This document shows, in pieces, positions 54,473-63,060 of a stretch of DNA of 64,000 nt. The notes under the pieces were generated by a model. It ran no database searches, was not told the origin of the DNA, and saw nothing but the letters and a program-made list of their open reading frames with translations. Origin of the DNA: Nostoc sp. T09 (GTDB lineage: Bacteria > Cyanobacteriota > Cyanobacteriia > Cyanobacteriales > Nostocaceae); contig NZ_MTAV01000028.1 in assembly GCF_002154695.1 (NCBI RefSeq), positions 1-64,000 on the forward strand, written 5' to 3'. Each line of letters opens with the position of its first letter. Position 1 is the stretch's first letter. The translations under genes and the position numbers were made by a program.

Positions 54473-56158
54473 TTAATACATACGGTCAGAACGTTCGAGA
54501 CGTAAAAGTAATCGAATCAGTAGCCCTGCGATCGCTGCTGCAATTACACCAGCTAGTACTGCTAATAATACATAATGATTCACCAATAAAATGGTGCCTG
54601 AAAGCGTAAATCCACTGATAAGCAGAGCGTAACTAATTCCGATTTGAATATTGCTTTGCCGCCTCAGTAAGCGTTCCGTTTCTAGAGAACGGACCCGCAT
54701 ACGCATATCGCCGCGCTCTAACTTTTCTAGTGTATCTTCTAATCTACGTGGTAGCCCAAAAGCAGTAGTACTGACCTGAACTGCTTGGCGGCTTAATTCA
54801 TTTAGGAAGCTATTGCTCTCAGAACCATTCATATTGGTCATAAGTTGCATTGCATACGGTTTGGCAACTTCCATAAAATTAAATTCTGGATCTAAGCCTT
54901 TGCCAACTCCCTCAAGAGTGGAAAAAGCTCGCATCACAAAAGTGAAGGTTGCTGGAAATCTAAATGGTTGATTATACGCTATTTCGTAGAGGTCGTCACT
55001 GATTGCCGCAACTGATTGGTTTTCAAAGGGCTTGTCCATGAAATGATCCAGCATATACTGGACTGAACGCCGCACTGGCCCCATATCATCTACTGGTGCG
55101 ATCGCTCCTAAATCGATCAAAGACTGAATTACGCGATCGCCATCTTTTTGGGCAATACCAAACAGCGTTTGCATCAGTCCTTCACGCACATTGGATTTAA
55201 TTCGCCCCATCATACCGAAATCGTAAAATATCAAATCCCCATTCGGACTAACGGCAATATTTCCTGGGTGGGGATCGGCATGGAAAAAGCCATTATTGAG
55301 CAGCTGCAAGAGGTAAGCTTGGGCACCTTGACGGGCAATTATCTTGCGATCTAAACCCGCAGCCTCTATTGCTTCGTATTGGCTAATTTTAATTCCTGGG
55401 AGATACTCCAAAGTTAGTACTTGGGGTGAGGTATAACGCCAGTAAATCCTAGGTACTTTTACCCAATCGTAGCCACGAAAGTTACGCCGGAAAGTGTCAG
55501 CATTACGGCCTTCGTTCAAATAATCAATTTCTTCCCAAAGAATGCGACAACACTCTTCATAAATTCCGAGCCAATCTCGCCCCCGTCCCCATTTGGGATG
55601 GTTTTGAAAATACCGAGTAATTCCTTTAAGAATCTGTAAATCAATTTCAAATAGCTTCTTCAGTCCAGGACGCTGCACTTTCACAACAACGGCTTCGCCA
55701 CTATACAGCACAGCTTTGTGTACTTGCCCTAAACTAGCAGCCGCTAAGGGAATAGGATCAAAATTCTGGAAAAGATCGGGAATTTTCTTACCTAGTTCTC
55801 GCTGAATAATCGTCTCTACTTGGTCATAGCTAAAGGCGGGTACTTTATCTTGTAACTTTGCTAGTTCTTCTACATATTCGAGCGGAAATATATCAGCACG
55901 GGTGGAAAATAACTGCCCAACTTTAATAAAGGTTGGTCCTAAGTCGAGCAGAGTATTACGAATCCAGACAGCTTGCGCTTTCCGCCTTGCAGCTTGCTTT
56001 GCCTCAGTTATTCCGCCTGGATAACTCCAGGATTTGTTGTATCGCCAAAGCTTGAACATTAAGGTCAACACAAAAGACCAAATGTCCACAAAGCGCCGTC
56101 TACTAGAATAATTTTCCCGATTCCAACGGTATGCCTTATCCGAATAACCTTTTTCCAT
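54473..56158 (-). CDS. ABC1/UbiB family atypical kinase
   Basis: 561 residues from ATG 56158 (MEKGYSDKAYRW); the frame extends to a TTG at 56236 that is less plausible. Motifs: an Ala-rich loop in PLAAASLGQVHKA, Lys in VVKVQRPGL, HADPHPGNI catalytic segment, and FYDFGMMG. Two C-terminal helices (IQIGISYALLISGFTLSGTI and VLLAVLAGVIAAAIAGLLI) anchor it to the membrane. UbiB-like proteins act on lipid/quinone biosynthesis; in cyanobacteria and plastids they affect tocopherol or plastoquinone levels. It leads a two-gene operon with a PP2C phosphatase. Precise substrate unknown. Confidence 0.92.
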   Translation of the reverse strand: MEKGYSDKAYRWNRENYSSRRRFVDIWSFVLTLMFKLWRYNKSWSYPGGITEAKQAARRKAQAVWIRNTLLDLGPTFIKVGQLFSTRADIFPLEYVEELAKLQDKVPAFSYDQVETIIQRELGKKIPDLFQNFDPIPLAAASLGQVHKAVLYSGEAVVVKVQRPGLKKLFEIDLQILKGITRYFQNHPKWGRGRDWLGIYEECCRILWEEIDYLNEGRNADTFRRNFRGYDWVKVPRIYWRYTSPQVLTLEYLPGIKISQYEAIEAAGLDRKIIARQGAQAYLLQLLNNGFFHADPHPGNIAVSPNGDLIFYDFGMMGRIKSNVREGLMQTLFGIAQKDGDRVIQSLIDLGAIAPVDDMGPVRRSVQYMLDHFMDKPFENQSVAAISDDLYEIAYNQPFRFPATFTFVMRAFSTLEGVGKGLDPEFNFMEVAKPYAMQLMTNMNGSESNSFLNELSRQAVQVSTTAFGLPRRLEDTLEKLERGDMRMRVRSLETERLLRRQSNIQIGISYALLISGFTLSGTILLVNHYVLLAVLAGVIAAAIAGLLIRLLLRLERSDRMY

Positions 56159-56270
56159 ATTTGTTGCGTACCGTTGGTTTTTAACCGAATCACCTGGAAG
56201 AAAAGACACTCTGATTCCTAAACTGTTTGTGATCAAATGTCATTCGTCCTCTGTTGTTTGTCATGTGTCC

Positions 56271-56313
56271 ATAACTTTTGACTAATGGCAAATAACTAAT
56301 GACTAATGACTAA
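56271..56313. repeat. Short tandem repeat tract
   Basis: Heptamers of the type AACTAAT, GACTAAT, GACTAAG run between the ABC1-kinase start and the DUF6825 stop. It is of the STRR class, in the leader region of the ABC1-kinase gene, with no coding potential. Confidence 0.6.
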
Positions 56314-56343
56314 GTATGCTTTCTAGTAGATTTTTCTTAACTT

Positions 56344-56673
56344 TTATACAGAACTACTACGATACTTCTGCAATTCGGTACGCAATAAGGCGATTTCTGC
56401 TCGCAGTTCATCAATCATGGCTTGCAAGTCAACTGGGTCAGAACCGCTTGGTCCACGTACTGTAGTAGTAGATTGACCAACATTAGCAGCCTCTGCGGCT
56501 CGATTTGCCCGCTCTAAGACTTCATCTGTGAACTGGCGCAACTGTTCTCTAGCTTCAGCATCAAATTTGCCAAGTTCGCTTAAAGCATCAGTTAAGGCGA
56601 CCTCTAAGCGTTCGTTAACAACTTCAGCTACAGCTCTGCCGACGAAAAAGGCTTGCAAAATGGGGTTACTCAT
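56344..56673 (-). CDS. DUF6825 family protein
   Basis: 109 residues. The sequence MSNPILQAFFVGRAVAEVVNERLEVALTDALSELGKFDAEAREQLRQFTDEVLERANR is the core of this cyanobacterial/plastid family: a helical, Ala/Glu-rich protein. The tail (VDLQAMIDELRAEIALLRTELQKYRSSS) is a coiled coil. No transmembrane segment. Function unknown; the amphipathic first helix may dip into thylakoid membranes. Divergent arrangement leaves a 630-base upstream region. The family name is from memory. Confidence 0.75.
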   Translation of the reverse strand: MSNPILQAFFVGRAVAEVVNERLEVALTDALSELGKFDAEAREQLRQFTDEVLERANRAAEAANVGQSTTTVRGPSGSDPVDLQAMIDELRAEIALLRTELQKYRSSSV

Positions 56674-57140
56674 AAATTTTTGTTACGTCTCTCCGCAAGA
56701 GAATTATAACTTGCTCGTATGCTTTGCGGCTTCTACTGTGGAGATATATATTGGCAAGGCAAACTCATAGCCCAGATAGCATTGCACAGTTCTAGTTCAG
56801 ATAGCATTCTTTACCAATTAATCAACTAGTACCGTGCCGCAAAAATCAAGCTACCATCTGTTCTTGGTATAAGTGCTTGCCCCAGCAATGCCATTGAGAA
56901 TATTTGGAGGATTAGTGGTAAAACAGCGATCGCATAGTATCTAAATTGTCTAAATCTGGGGCTACGGGGCTTAATTACCCATAAAACCCCAATGCTATGT
57001 AGATCGCATCCACTTTTTGATTGTTACTAAAATCCTCCGGAAATTTGTGTTTAAATTTTCTGGAACTGGCTACTTGGCAATGGTAGTTATCTTCAGGATA
57101 AAAGGATATTGATTTATTGCTAACTTTCTATATTTAACTG
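56674..57140. other. Intergenic, no gene seen
   Basis: 467 bases between DUF6825 (minus) and the candidate small RNA. A frame at 56528-56770 (plus) is antisense to DUF6825 and rejected. No clear motif apart from a HIP1-like site near 56930. Confidence 0.35.
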
Positions 57141-57195
57141 TTTGGGGAATATAACCCCACCCAAAAGCCCAATCATAACGATTGGGCTTTTGATT
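57141..57195 (+). ncRNA. Candidate short RNA with terminator
   Basis: An intrinsic terminator (AAAAGCCCAATC, ATAAC, GATTGGGCTTTT at 57163-57191) ends a stretch with no gene on plus. Just upstream GGGG-AATATAA-CCCC (57144-57158) can form a second hairpin, and TATATT at 57129-57134 could be a -10 box giving a start near 57141. The result would be a compact two-stem RNA of about 55 bases. Alternatively this is a terminator for readthrough on either strand. No family assigned. Confidence 0.4.
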
Positions 57196-57306
57196 AAGAG
57201 CTTTTTGGCGTGAGGCATAAAATGCAGTTAGACAGCATCACCCATAGAGCGATGGCTTGAACGGCATTTTTGATTAGATTAGCAATAGGCTATCTTAGGG
57301 GCAATT

Positions 57307-58122
57307 ATGACTTCTTCAGTTAAAGATTTGGTGCTAGTTGCTGGTGCTACTGGTGGAGTAGGGCAACTTGTAGTAGGTGAACTGCTAGAAAAAGGCTTAA
57401 GGGTTCGCATCCTGACACGCAATCCAGCAAAAGCCCAAAATATGTTTAATAACAGAGTCGAAGTTGCTGTTGGTGATATCCGCGACCCAGCTACACTTCC
57501 AGCCGCAATGGAGAATGTCACTCATATCATCTGTTGTACTGGTACTAGTGCGTTTCCTTCTAGTAAATGGGACTTTGACCCCAGTCCTAGTTGGATTGAA
57601 TGGGTTCAGTTGCTTGTTGATCGTAAACATCGTGAATCTAGAGCCAAGAACAGTCCGGCAAAGGTTGATGCTCAAGGTGTCAGTAACTTAGTAGCAGCAG
57701 CACCACCTAATCTCCAGCGATTTGTTTTCGTTTCTTCTTGCGGCATTCTGCGTAAAGATCAGCTTCCTTGGACTATTCTCAATGGCTTTGGCGTCTTGGA
57801 TGCTAAAGAAAAAGGTGAGCAAGCGATCGTTAATTCGGGATTACCCTACACTATTATCCGTCCCGGACGTTTGATTGATGGCCCTTATACCTCATACGAC
57901 CTCAACACTCTTTTTAAAGCAAAAACAGACAGCAAGTTAGGTGTGGTAATCGGCAAGGGCGATAAACTCTTAGCTGATGCTAGCCGAATTGACGTGGCCG
58001 CAGCTTGTGTGGAGTGTCTTTTTCACCCAGCGAGTGAAAAGCAAATTTTTGAATTGGTGAATCAGGGAACAAGACCGCCTGTAATTGACTGGGATCAGCT
58101 TTTCTCGCAACCAACTGTATAA
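57307..58122 (+). CDS. Atypical SDR family NAD(P)-binding protein
   Basis: 271 residues. Nucleotide-binding motif GATGGVGQLVVGELLEKG at the N-terminus, then RILTRNPAKAQ (NADP-type Arg), VGDIRDPATL and a C-terminal NmrA-like part with YTIIRPGRLIDG. This is the atypical SDR group that includes Ycf39/HCF244-type proteins. The active-site YxxxK is absent, as in many members that sense or chaperone. In photosynthetic organisms relatives assist photosystem II or chlorophyll biosynthesis; here the role is undefined. It is convergent with the small-RNA array at its 3' end. Confidence 0.88.
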   Translation: MTSSVKDLVLVAGATGGVGQLVVGELLEKGLRVRILTRNPAKAQNMFNNRVEVAVGDIRDPATLPAAMENVTHIICCTGTSAFPSSKWDFDPSPSWIEWVQLLVDRKHRESRAKNSPAKVDAQGVSNLVAAAPPNLQRFVFVSSCGILRKDQLPWTILNGFGVLDAKEKGEQAIVNSGLPYTIIRPGRLIDGPYTSYDLNTLFKAKTDSKLGVVIGKGDKLLADASRIDVAAACVECLFHPASEKQIFELVNQGTRPPVIDWDQLFSQPTV

Positions 58123-58167
58123 TTAACAGCGCAATTTATCTGAATGCGATCGCATCTGCTATCCAGA

Positions 58168-58298
58168 AGAAAAAGGCTCAGCATTAAACTAAGCCTCCTC
58201 ATATCCTGGTGCTTAAACAGACATCCCAGATTAATTTAGGACTAACTTTTGTATATTTCATCTTCCTGAGGGCTGTATCCAGTTATCCTAAAGGCTGA
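58168..58298 (-). ncRNA. Putative small RNA, copy D of a tandem family
   Basis: Minus-strand element ending in an intrinsic terminator: AGGCTTAG, TTTAATG, CTGAGCCT, TTTTTC. The plus strand would have a C-A mismatch where the minus RNA has a G-U wobble, so minus is the transcribed strand. The 5' half starts CAGCCTTTAGGATAACTGGA and carries the family boxes TACAGCCC, AGGAAGATGA and AGTCCTAAATTA. TTACACT just upstream can serve as -10. Length about 130 bases. No reading frame. Confidence 0.6.
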
Positions 58299-58360
58299 TG
58301 AGTGTAAATTTGATCAACAATCTGTCGCCACGGACAAATAATTTGTCGCTCTACAAACAT

Positions 58361-58488
58361 GAAAGAGGCTTGGTTTGTCCAAGCCTCTGTATATACCAAG
58401 CATTTACTACACCAAGCTTAATTTAGACTTACCTTTACTTGCAGTTCATCATCCTAGAGGATGTGTGCAAATTGTCTCAAGGCTGATA
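58361..58488 (-). ncRNA. Putative small RNA, copy C of a tandem family
   Basis: Ends with AGAGGCTTGG, ACAAA, CCAAGCCTCT and a short TTT. The body shows the shared boxes: CTTGAGACAATTTGCACACATCC, CTAGGATGATG and AAGTCTAAATTA, in the same order and spacing as the other copies. Its 5' end TATCAGCCTTGAG parallels copy D (CATCAGCCTTTAG), suggesting a common start. Its T-run is the weakest of the four. Confidence 0.6.
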
Positions 58489-58510
58489 GAAAGTAACCTT
58501 GTTGTTAAGA

Positions 58511-58640
58511 AAAAAAGGTTTGGTCGCGAGCCAAACCTCGATCATTGCTGTGCTTAACAACGTACTAAATAAATTTAGACCTACTCTTATGACAGAGCAT
58601 CATCCTAGGGGTTGTATCCAAATATGCCAAAAACTGCTAA
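58511..58640 (-). ncRNA. Putative small RNA, copy B of a tandem family
   Basis: Ends with AGGTTTGG, CTCGCGA, CCAAACCT, TTTTTTT: the best terminator of the set. Family boxes are TTTGGATACAACCCC, CTAGGATGATG and AGAGTAGGTCTAAATTT. TAGTAT about 25 bases upstream of the 5' box is a possible -10. The stem has compensatory changes relative to other copies (TTTGG/CCAAA instead of CTTGG/CCAAG), which supports selection on structure. Confidence 0.6.
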
Positions 58641-58722
58641 GCAATTACTTGCTGAAGATACTAGCTATGTGAAAAATTCTCAGCATATAAGCATATACTT
58701 ACATACTTATATACTATATATG

Positions 58723-58847
58723 AAAAAGGCTCGGCTAAGACCAAGCCTCCAGATATACCAGGTGTTTACCATATATAGATAATTTAGACATACTCTTCTT
58801 AGATATCATCTTTCTATTTGGGGTGTACAAATATTCCTAAAAGTGTT
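58723..58847 (-). ncRNA. Putative small RNA, copy A of a tandem family
   Basis: First copy in the direction of transcription. Ends with AGGCTTGG, TCTTAG, CCGAGCCT, TTTTTC; again a G-U wobble that would be a C-A mismatch on plus. Boxes: TTTAGGAATATTTGTACACCCC, GAAAGATGAT and AGAGTATGTCTAAATTA. It is separated from the histidine kinase gene by the terminator at 58941-58966, so it probably has its own promoter. Confidence 0.6.
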
Positions 58848-58940
58848 ATGTTGTGACCCATCACAGATGTAAAAGGCAAAATACACTCGGTCGTTGTCTT
58901 TGAGCCACATCTAAGTTAAATAAAGTTAAATCTTAAAAAT

Positions 58941-58966
58941 AAGGCCCTGGATAGACTCCAGGGCGA
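58941..58966 (-). terminator. Terminator of the sensory kinase operon
   Basis: Minus strand: GCCCTGG, AGTCTAT, CCAGGGC, then CTTATTTTTAAG. Seven GC-rich pairs and a T-rich trailer. It lies about 170 bases past the kinase stop at 59139 and before the first small-RNA copy, so it separates the two transcription units. Confidence 0.7.
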
Positions 58967-59089
58967 ATATTAACGTTCTTCAGACATTCACAAGCCGAAT
59001 ATTAACTCTAAACAACTCTTATTTCCCCTATCTATTGAATGAAAGAAAATATTAATTCTCTGAATTGAGTAACAAGCTAAGAATATTAA
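58965..59089. repeat. Four GAATATTAA repeats
   Basis: GAATATTAA or AAATATTAA at 58965, 58997, 59047 and 59081, in the gap between the kinase stop and its terminator. Spacing is irregular (32, 50, 34). Small and AT-rich, so chance or a decaying repeat is possible. Confidence 0.3.
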
Positions 59090-59138
59090 GAAATGTATAC
59101 TTTTGTATTGAGTTGAGCGCATATAGCCATATTGCAGA

Positions 59139-60671
59139 CTACTCGTTGAAAGGAACTACTAAATCAGTTAGTGTGAGCGAGAAAATTGTCCATCCCTCGC
59201 TGCTTTCTACTTGAATGCTGCCTTGGAGTTGTTCCATTATCTTTTGTACTATGGCTAATCCTAACCCCGTACCGCCTTGTTTCGAGTAGTCTGCATTAGG
59301 GATGCGATAGAATTTCTCAAAAATTCGCGCTAATTCTGCTGTGGGAATTTCTACTGAGTTACTAACAGTAATGATAGTTTGCGGGGGTGCTACCGAGAAG
59401 TTATGACGCACATTTACGATGATTTCACCGCCAGCAGGAGTATATTTGCAGGCGTTATTGAGCAATTCTATTAATATTCGTTCTAAGCTGGTGCGGTCTG
59501 ATATCAATGCTGGCAGATGAGAAGGGACATTTAGCTGTAGAGTTTGTTGATGTTCTGCAACACGAGCTTGAAACGGCTCGATCAATAAAGGTAACCAATC
59601 CTGTAATAGTAGTGCGTCAGGAGCAATGGGGAAATAGCAAGAAGTTTCCAGTCGTTGTAAGTCTAACAAATCGTTAATGAGAGCTATCTCGCGATCGCAC
59701 TCAGCTCTCATCAAATCCAGATAACGCTGGAATGTCTGAGGATTGGTAGAGACTTGCAATACTTCAATCATCACCTTCATGTTGTTGAGAGGCGATCGCA
59801 ATTCATGGGAAGCTAAATTTAAAAAATCATTTTTAAGTTGATTGAGTTCTTCTAACTGCGCTACAAGTTGCGTTTGCTCAATTTCCCTTTTCCGCGCTTC
59901 ACTAGCCTTTTTGCGCTCAGTAATATCCCGAAATATCAAAACTGCACCTATAATATTATCTTTGTCATCTCTAATTGGTGCAGCACTATCATCAATTGGT
60001 ACTTCCTGACCATCTTTAGCAATTAGAATAGTTTCTTCCGGTAGTTCGATGACTGCACCATCTTGAAGAACTTTTTTGATCGGACTTTCAATAGAGTTAC
60101 GAGTTGCTGCATTGGCAATGTTAAATATTTCTGCTGAATTTCTTCCCAAAGCTTCTTCTTGTTGCCATCCTGTCAAATTTTCTGCCACAGAATTCATAAA
60201 ATTTACTGACTCTTGGACATCGCTAGCAATTACTCCATCACCTATACTTCTAAGCAATGTAGATAGCCATTTCTGGCTGGCTTTTAATTCTTTTTCTAGC
60301 CTATGTTTAGTCAATGCTATTTCAATATTAGTTTGTAGTTCTCTTTCTTTAAAAGGTTTGAGTAGATAACCAAATGGCTCAGTAACCTTTGCTCGCTCTA
60401 ATGTATTATCATCCGCATAAGCAGTTAGGTAAATTATAGGTATATCTAAATGCTTATGAATTTCTTGAGCAGCTTCTACACCATCCATTTCACCTTTCAA
60501 TCTAATATCCATTAGCACTAAATCTGGACAAAATTCTAGTGCTTTATTAATTGCATCTTGTCCTGAAGAAGCAACGCCAGGAACCATATAACCAAATCTT
60601 GTCAGTCGATTTCGTAAATCCTTAGCCACAATAGCTTCATCTTCTACAACCAAAATCTTGGCGTTTGTCAT
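59139..60671 (-). CDS. Response regulator-PAS-histidine kinase hybrid
   Basis: 510 residues from ATG 60671 (MTNAKILVVEDE); a longer frame starting upstream would overlap the preceding gene by 100 bases and is rejected. Order: receiver domain (ILVVEDEAIVAKDLRNRL, phospho-acceptor Asp in LVLMDIRLKG, Lys in YLLKPFKE), a PAS domain (WLSTLLRSIGDGVIASD...), HisKA with phospho-His in LASHELRSPLNNMK, and HATPase_c with NNACKYTP and GGTGLGLAIVQ. An N-terminal receiver lets it be switched by another kinase. It begins 17 bases after the ethylene-receptor-like kinase, forming a likely relay in one operon. Cytosolic. Confidence 0.9.
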   Translation of the reverse strand: MTNAKILVVEDEAIVAKDLRNRLTRFGYMVPGVASSGQDAINKALEFCPDLVLMDIRLKGEMDGVEAAQEIHKHLDIPIIYLTAYADDNTLERAKVTEPFGYLLKPFKERELQTNIEIALTKHRLEKELKASQKWLSTLLRSIGDGVIASDVQESVNFMNSVAENLTGWQQEEALGRNSAEIFNIANAATRNSIESPIKKVLQDGAVIELPEETILIAKDGQEVPIDDSAAPIRDDKDNIIGAVLIFRDITERKKASEARKREIEQTQLVAQLEELNQLKNDFLNLASHELRSPLNNMKVMIEVLQVSTNPQTFQRYLDLMRAECDREIALINDLLDLQRLETSCYFPIAPDALLLQDWLPLLIEPFQARVAEHQQTLQLNVPSHLPALISDRTSLERILIELLNNACKYTPAGGEIIVNVRHNFSVAPPQTIITVSNSVEIPTAELARIFEKFYRIPNADYSKQGGTGLGLAIVQKIMEQLQGSIQVESSEGWTIFSLTLTDLVVPFNE

Positions 60672-60688
60672 TTGGTATCTCTGTACAA

Positions 60689-62557
60689 TTATCCTATGGG
60701 AAATGATATCTGGAATTCTACTCCGATATCGCTGTGAATATTGATATCGCCTATAAGCTGACTGGCTAACGCATCTACTAATTGCCAACCTAATGATGCT
60801 GTATCTGTAAAATTGAAGTTTGCAGGTAAACCAATGCCATTATCACGAATAGTAAGTAAAATTCTATTTTCTAATATTTTTCTAATTGCGATGCCAATTT
60901 CACCATTTCTCCCCAATGGGAATGCATATTTTAAAGAATTAGAAACAAGTTCATGAATAATTAATCCACAAGGAATTGCTGTATCTAAGCCTAGTAAAAT
61001 ATGCTCTTCGATATCTATATTCAGGGCGATCGCATCTTCAGAGACTTCGTATGTAGTCAATAAAGTTGCTACCAAATCTTGGACATATTCACCGAAATTA
61101 ATTCTCGATAAGTCTCGTGATTGATACATTTTTTCGTGAACCAAAGCCATTGATGCGATCCGCATTTGGCTTTGTTGGAATATTTCCATATCCTGTTTGT
61201 CTTTGATATATTCAGATTGCAAGCTCAACAGGCTGGAAATTACCTGGAAATTGTTTTTGACCCGATGATAAATTTCTTTTAATAGAACCTCTTTTTCTCG
61301 AAGTGATGCTTGGATTTGTTCCTCTGATTGCTTGCGATCGCTAATATCCTCGATTACAGCAATAAAATACTTTGGAATACCAGAAGGTTCGTGAACTAAA
61401 GATACAGTTACATTAATCCAGACTATAGAACTGTCTTTACGTAAATAACGCTTTTCCAAAGAGAAAGTAGGAATATCACCTGCTAATATTTGGTCAACGT
61501 ATTTCAGACTGGCTTTCATGTCATCTGGATAAGTAATATCTTTGAAAGTTCGCAATTGTAGTTCTTGGGATGTATAACCAACAATATCGCAAAGCCTTTG
61601 GTTAACTAATAACCACCGTCCATCAATTCCCACATGAGCAATACCAACAGCTGCTTGATCGAATGCGGCACGAAATCGCTGTTCGCTTTCTCGTAATGCC
61701 TCCTCGATTCGCTGACGTTCAGTAATTTCTGCCTGTAGTGATGCGTTAATTCTTTTTAACTCTACTGTCCGTTCCTCAACTTTGCTTTCTAATTGGTCGA
61801 GTAGTTGGCTGAGATTTTCCTCTGCTTGCTTACGCTCGGTAATATCAGTATGCGAGCCTACCATCCGCACTACTTTACCATCTTCATCCCACAGCGCTTG
61901 ACCCCGATCCAAAATCCATTTGTATGCGCCGTCTTTACATAAAACACGATACTCCTTAGTGTAAAACGGTGTTCTCTTAGCAAAGTGATCCTTAACTGCT
62001 TTTTTCACCCTATCGAGATCATTTGGATGCACTCGTTTGATCATTTCATCGAAATGGTTGGAAATCTCTTGCTCTTGATAACCGAGCATTTCCTTCCAGC
62101 GAGCCGAGAAGAAAACTTCATTATTTTTAACGTTCCAGTCCCAAATGCCATCGTTATTACCACGCAGAGCTAACTGCCAACGTTGTTCACTTTCTCTTAA
62201 CTCCTCCTCGGTTCGTTTGCGTTCAACAATTTCCTTGGCTAGTTGGCAGTTTGCTGCTTCTAATTCGGCAGGGCTAGGTAGAACAAGCGCTTTAGGAATT
62301 AATGACACCAGTTCTATAGCTGTATATACAGATACAAAGGCAGTGATAGCTTTAATCAGTCCTGATAGCCAATAGGTGGGATGCCAAAGCGTCCACACTT
62401 CTATGACATGGGTTGTGCCACAAGCAACGATGAATGTGCCAAACATCAGAAAAATCCAGTCGAAAGGCACATCTCTTCGCTTGCGGACAAAATAAACCAG
62501 CATCACTGGAATTGAATAATAAGCCAGTGCAATTAGCGAATCTGAGATGATATGCAA
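60689..62557 (-). CDS. Ethylene-receptor-like histidine kinase
   Basis: 622 residues from the first usable codon, a TTG. The membrane domain is of the ETR1 type: [20 protein letters not shown] and [20 protein letters not shown] with the copper/ethylene Cys46 and His50. Two PAS domains follow (about 130-250 and 285-410), then a HisKA_2 kinase with His in [11 protein letters not shown] and HATPase motif NSLKYAF. Upstream codons spell [16 protein letters not shown], the usual start of these proteins, but are cut from an ATG at 62643 by a stop; one extra T in a run of nine would restore a 651-residue protein. Ethylene or related-signal sensing is expected; phosphotransfer to the downstream hybrid is inferred. 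Confidence 0.85.
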   Translation of the reverse strand: MHIISDSLIALAYYSIPVMLVYFVRKRRDVPFDWIFLMFGTFIVACGTTHVIEVWTLWHPTYWLSGLIKAITAFVSVYTAIELVSLIPKALVLPSPAELEAANCQLAKEIVERKRTEEELRESEQRWQLALRGNNDGIWDWNVKNNEVFFSARWKEMLGYQEQEISNHFDEMIKRVHPNDLDRVKKAVKDHFAKRTPFYTKEYRVLCKDGAYKWILDRGQALWDEDGKVVRMVGSHTDITERKQAEENLSQLLDQLESKVEERTVELKRINASLQAEITERQRIEEALRESEQRFRAAFDQAAVGIAHVGIDGRWLLVNQRLCDIVGYTSQELQLRTFKDITYPDDMKASLKYVDQILAGDIPTFSLEKRYLRKDSSIVWINVTVSLVHEPSGIPKYFIAVIEDISDRKQSEEQIQASLREKEVLLKEIYHRVKNNFQVISSLLSLQSEYIKDKQDMEIFQQSQMRIASMALVHEKMYQSRDLSRINFGEYVQDLVATLLTTYEVSEDAIALNIDIEEHILLGLDTAIPCGLIIHELVSNSLKYAFPLGRNGEIGIAIRKILENRILLTIRDNGIGLPANFNFTDTASLGWQLVDALASQLIGDINIHSDIGVEFQISFPIG

Positions 62558-62643
62558 CCAGACTAATTGTGGCTGCCAAAGGTAACAATGCCCATGTGGG
62601 ATAAACTGATTAGGAAAAAAAAATTATGTAACAATTCTGTCAT
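62558..62643 (-). pseudogene. Frameshifted 5' end of the ethylene-receptor-like gene
   Basis: ATG at 62641-62643 opens MTELLHN, then a run of nine T (62615-62623 as A on plus) shifts the frame; after the run, the correct frame continues [16 protein letters not shown] directly into the kinase. With ten T the whole would be a single uninterrupted frame. Either a sequencing or assembly error, or a real phase-variable tract. Confidence 0.6.
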
Positions 62644-63060
62644 AAAGATTTACTTATTATAAAAATTTTACTCAAAATTTAAATTATTAAAGATTCTGAT
62701 TTTTATTTAAGCTAGGGACGAAGCTCGCAATGGGCATCAATAGTCCTTTAGCCTCATACTTATTTAACTTATTAATCACTTTAGAAAGTTGGTATTGTAA
62801 TAATTATTCTTATTTTAACTTTACATTTGGCGAATCAAAGGACTGACCCCTCCTCCATACAGCCAACCACCCCCAAGCTGCAAGCTTGAGGAGCTTAATG
62901 CACAATCTAGGAATTGTTTCCGGCTTATACGGTAGGGCTGGGGAGAGATTTTTTAACTGGAAAGTTAGCAAGTAACTCAGCAATAACCTGAGATATTGCA
63001 TTGATTCTCTATGTAGCAAATGAGAACGCTACAATATCTATTTCCTCTAAATTCTGCATA
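62644..63060. other. Intergenic, no gene seen
   Basis: 417 bases before the hairpin at 63061. A frame at 62810-63019 (minus) was rejected for lack of protein-like pattern and ribosome site. AT-rich near 62650-62820 (kinase promoter side). Confidence 0.35.

Noticed and set aside
54454-54473. Possible fusion of ABC1 kinase and PP2C
   Set aside because: Separate frames with a stop and 18-base gap; they are two genes of one operon.
58375-58557. Plus-strand frame of 60 codons inside the small-RNA array
   Set aside because: Antisense to structured repeats; frame is not shared by the other copies.
58123-58850. CRISPR array interpretation of the repeats
   Set aside because: Copies are 130 bases, diverged, irregularly spaced (about 150-210) and end in terminators; no short identical repeats with unique spacers, no cas genes.
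60671-60788. Longer start for the response regulator hybrid
   Set aside because: Would overlap the upstream kinase by 100 bases; the receiver domain starts right at ATG 60671.
62810-63019. Minus-strand frame of 69 codons
   Set aside because: No family resemblance, no ribosome site, and composition not protein-like.
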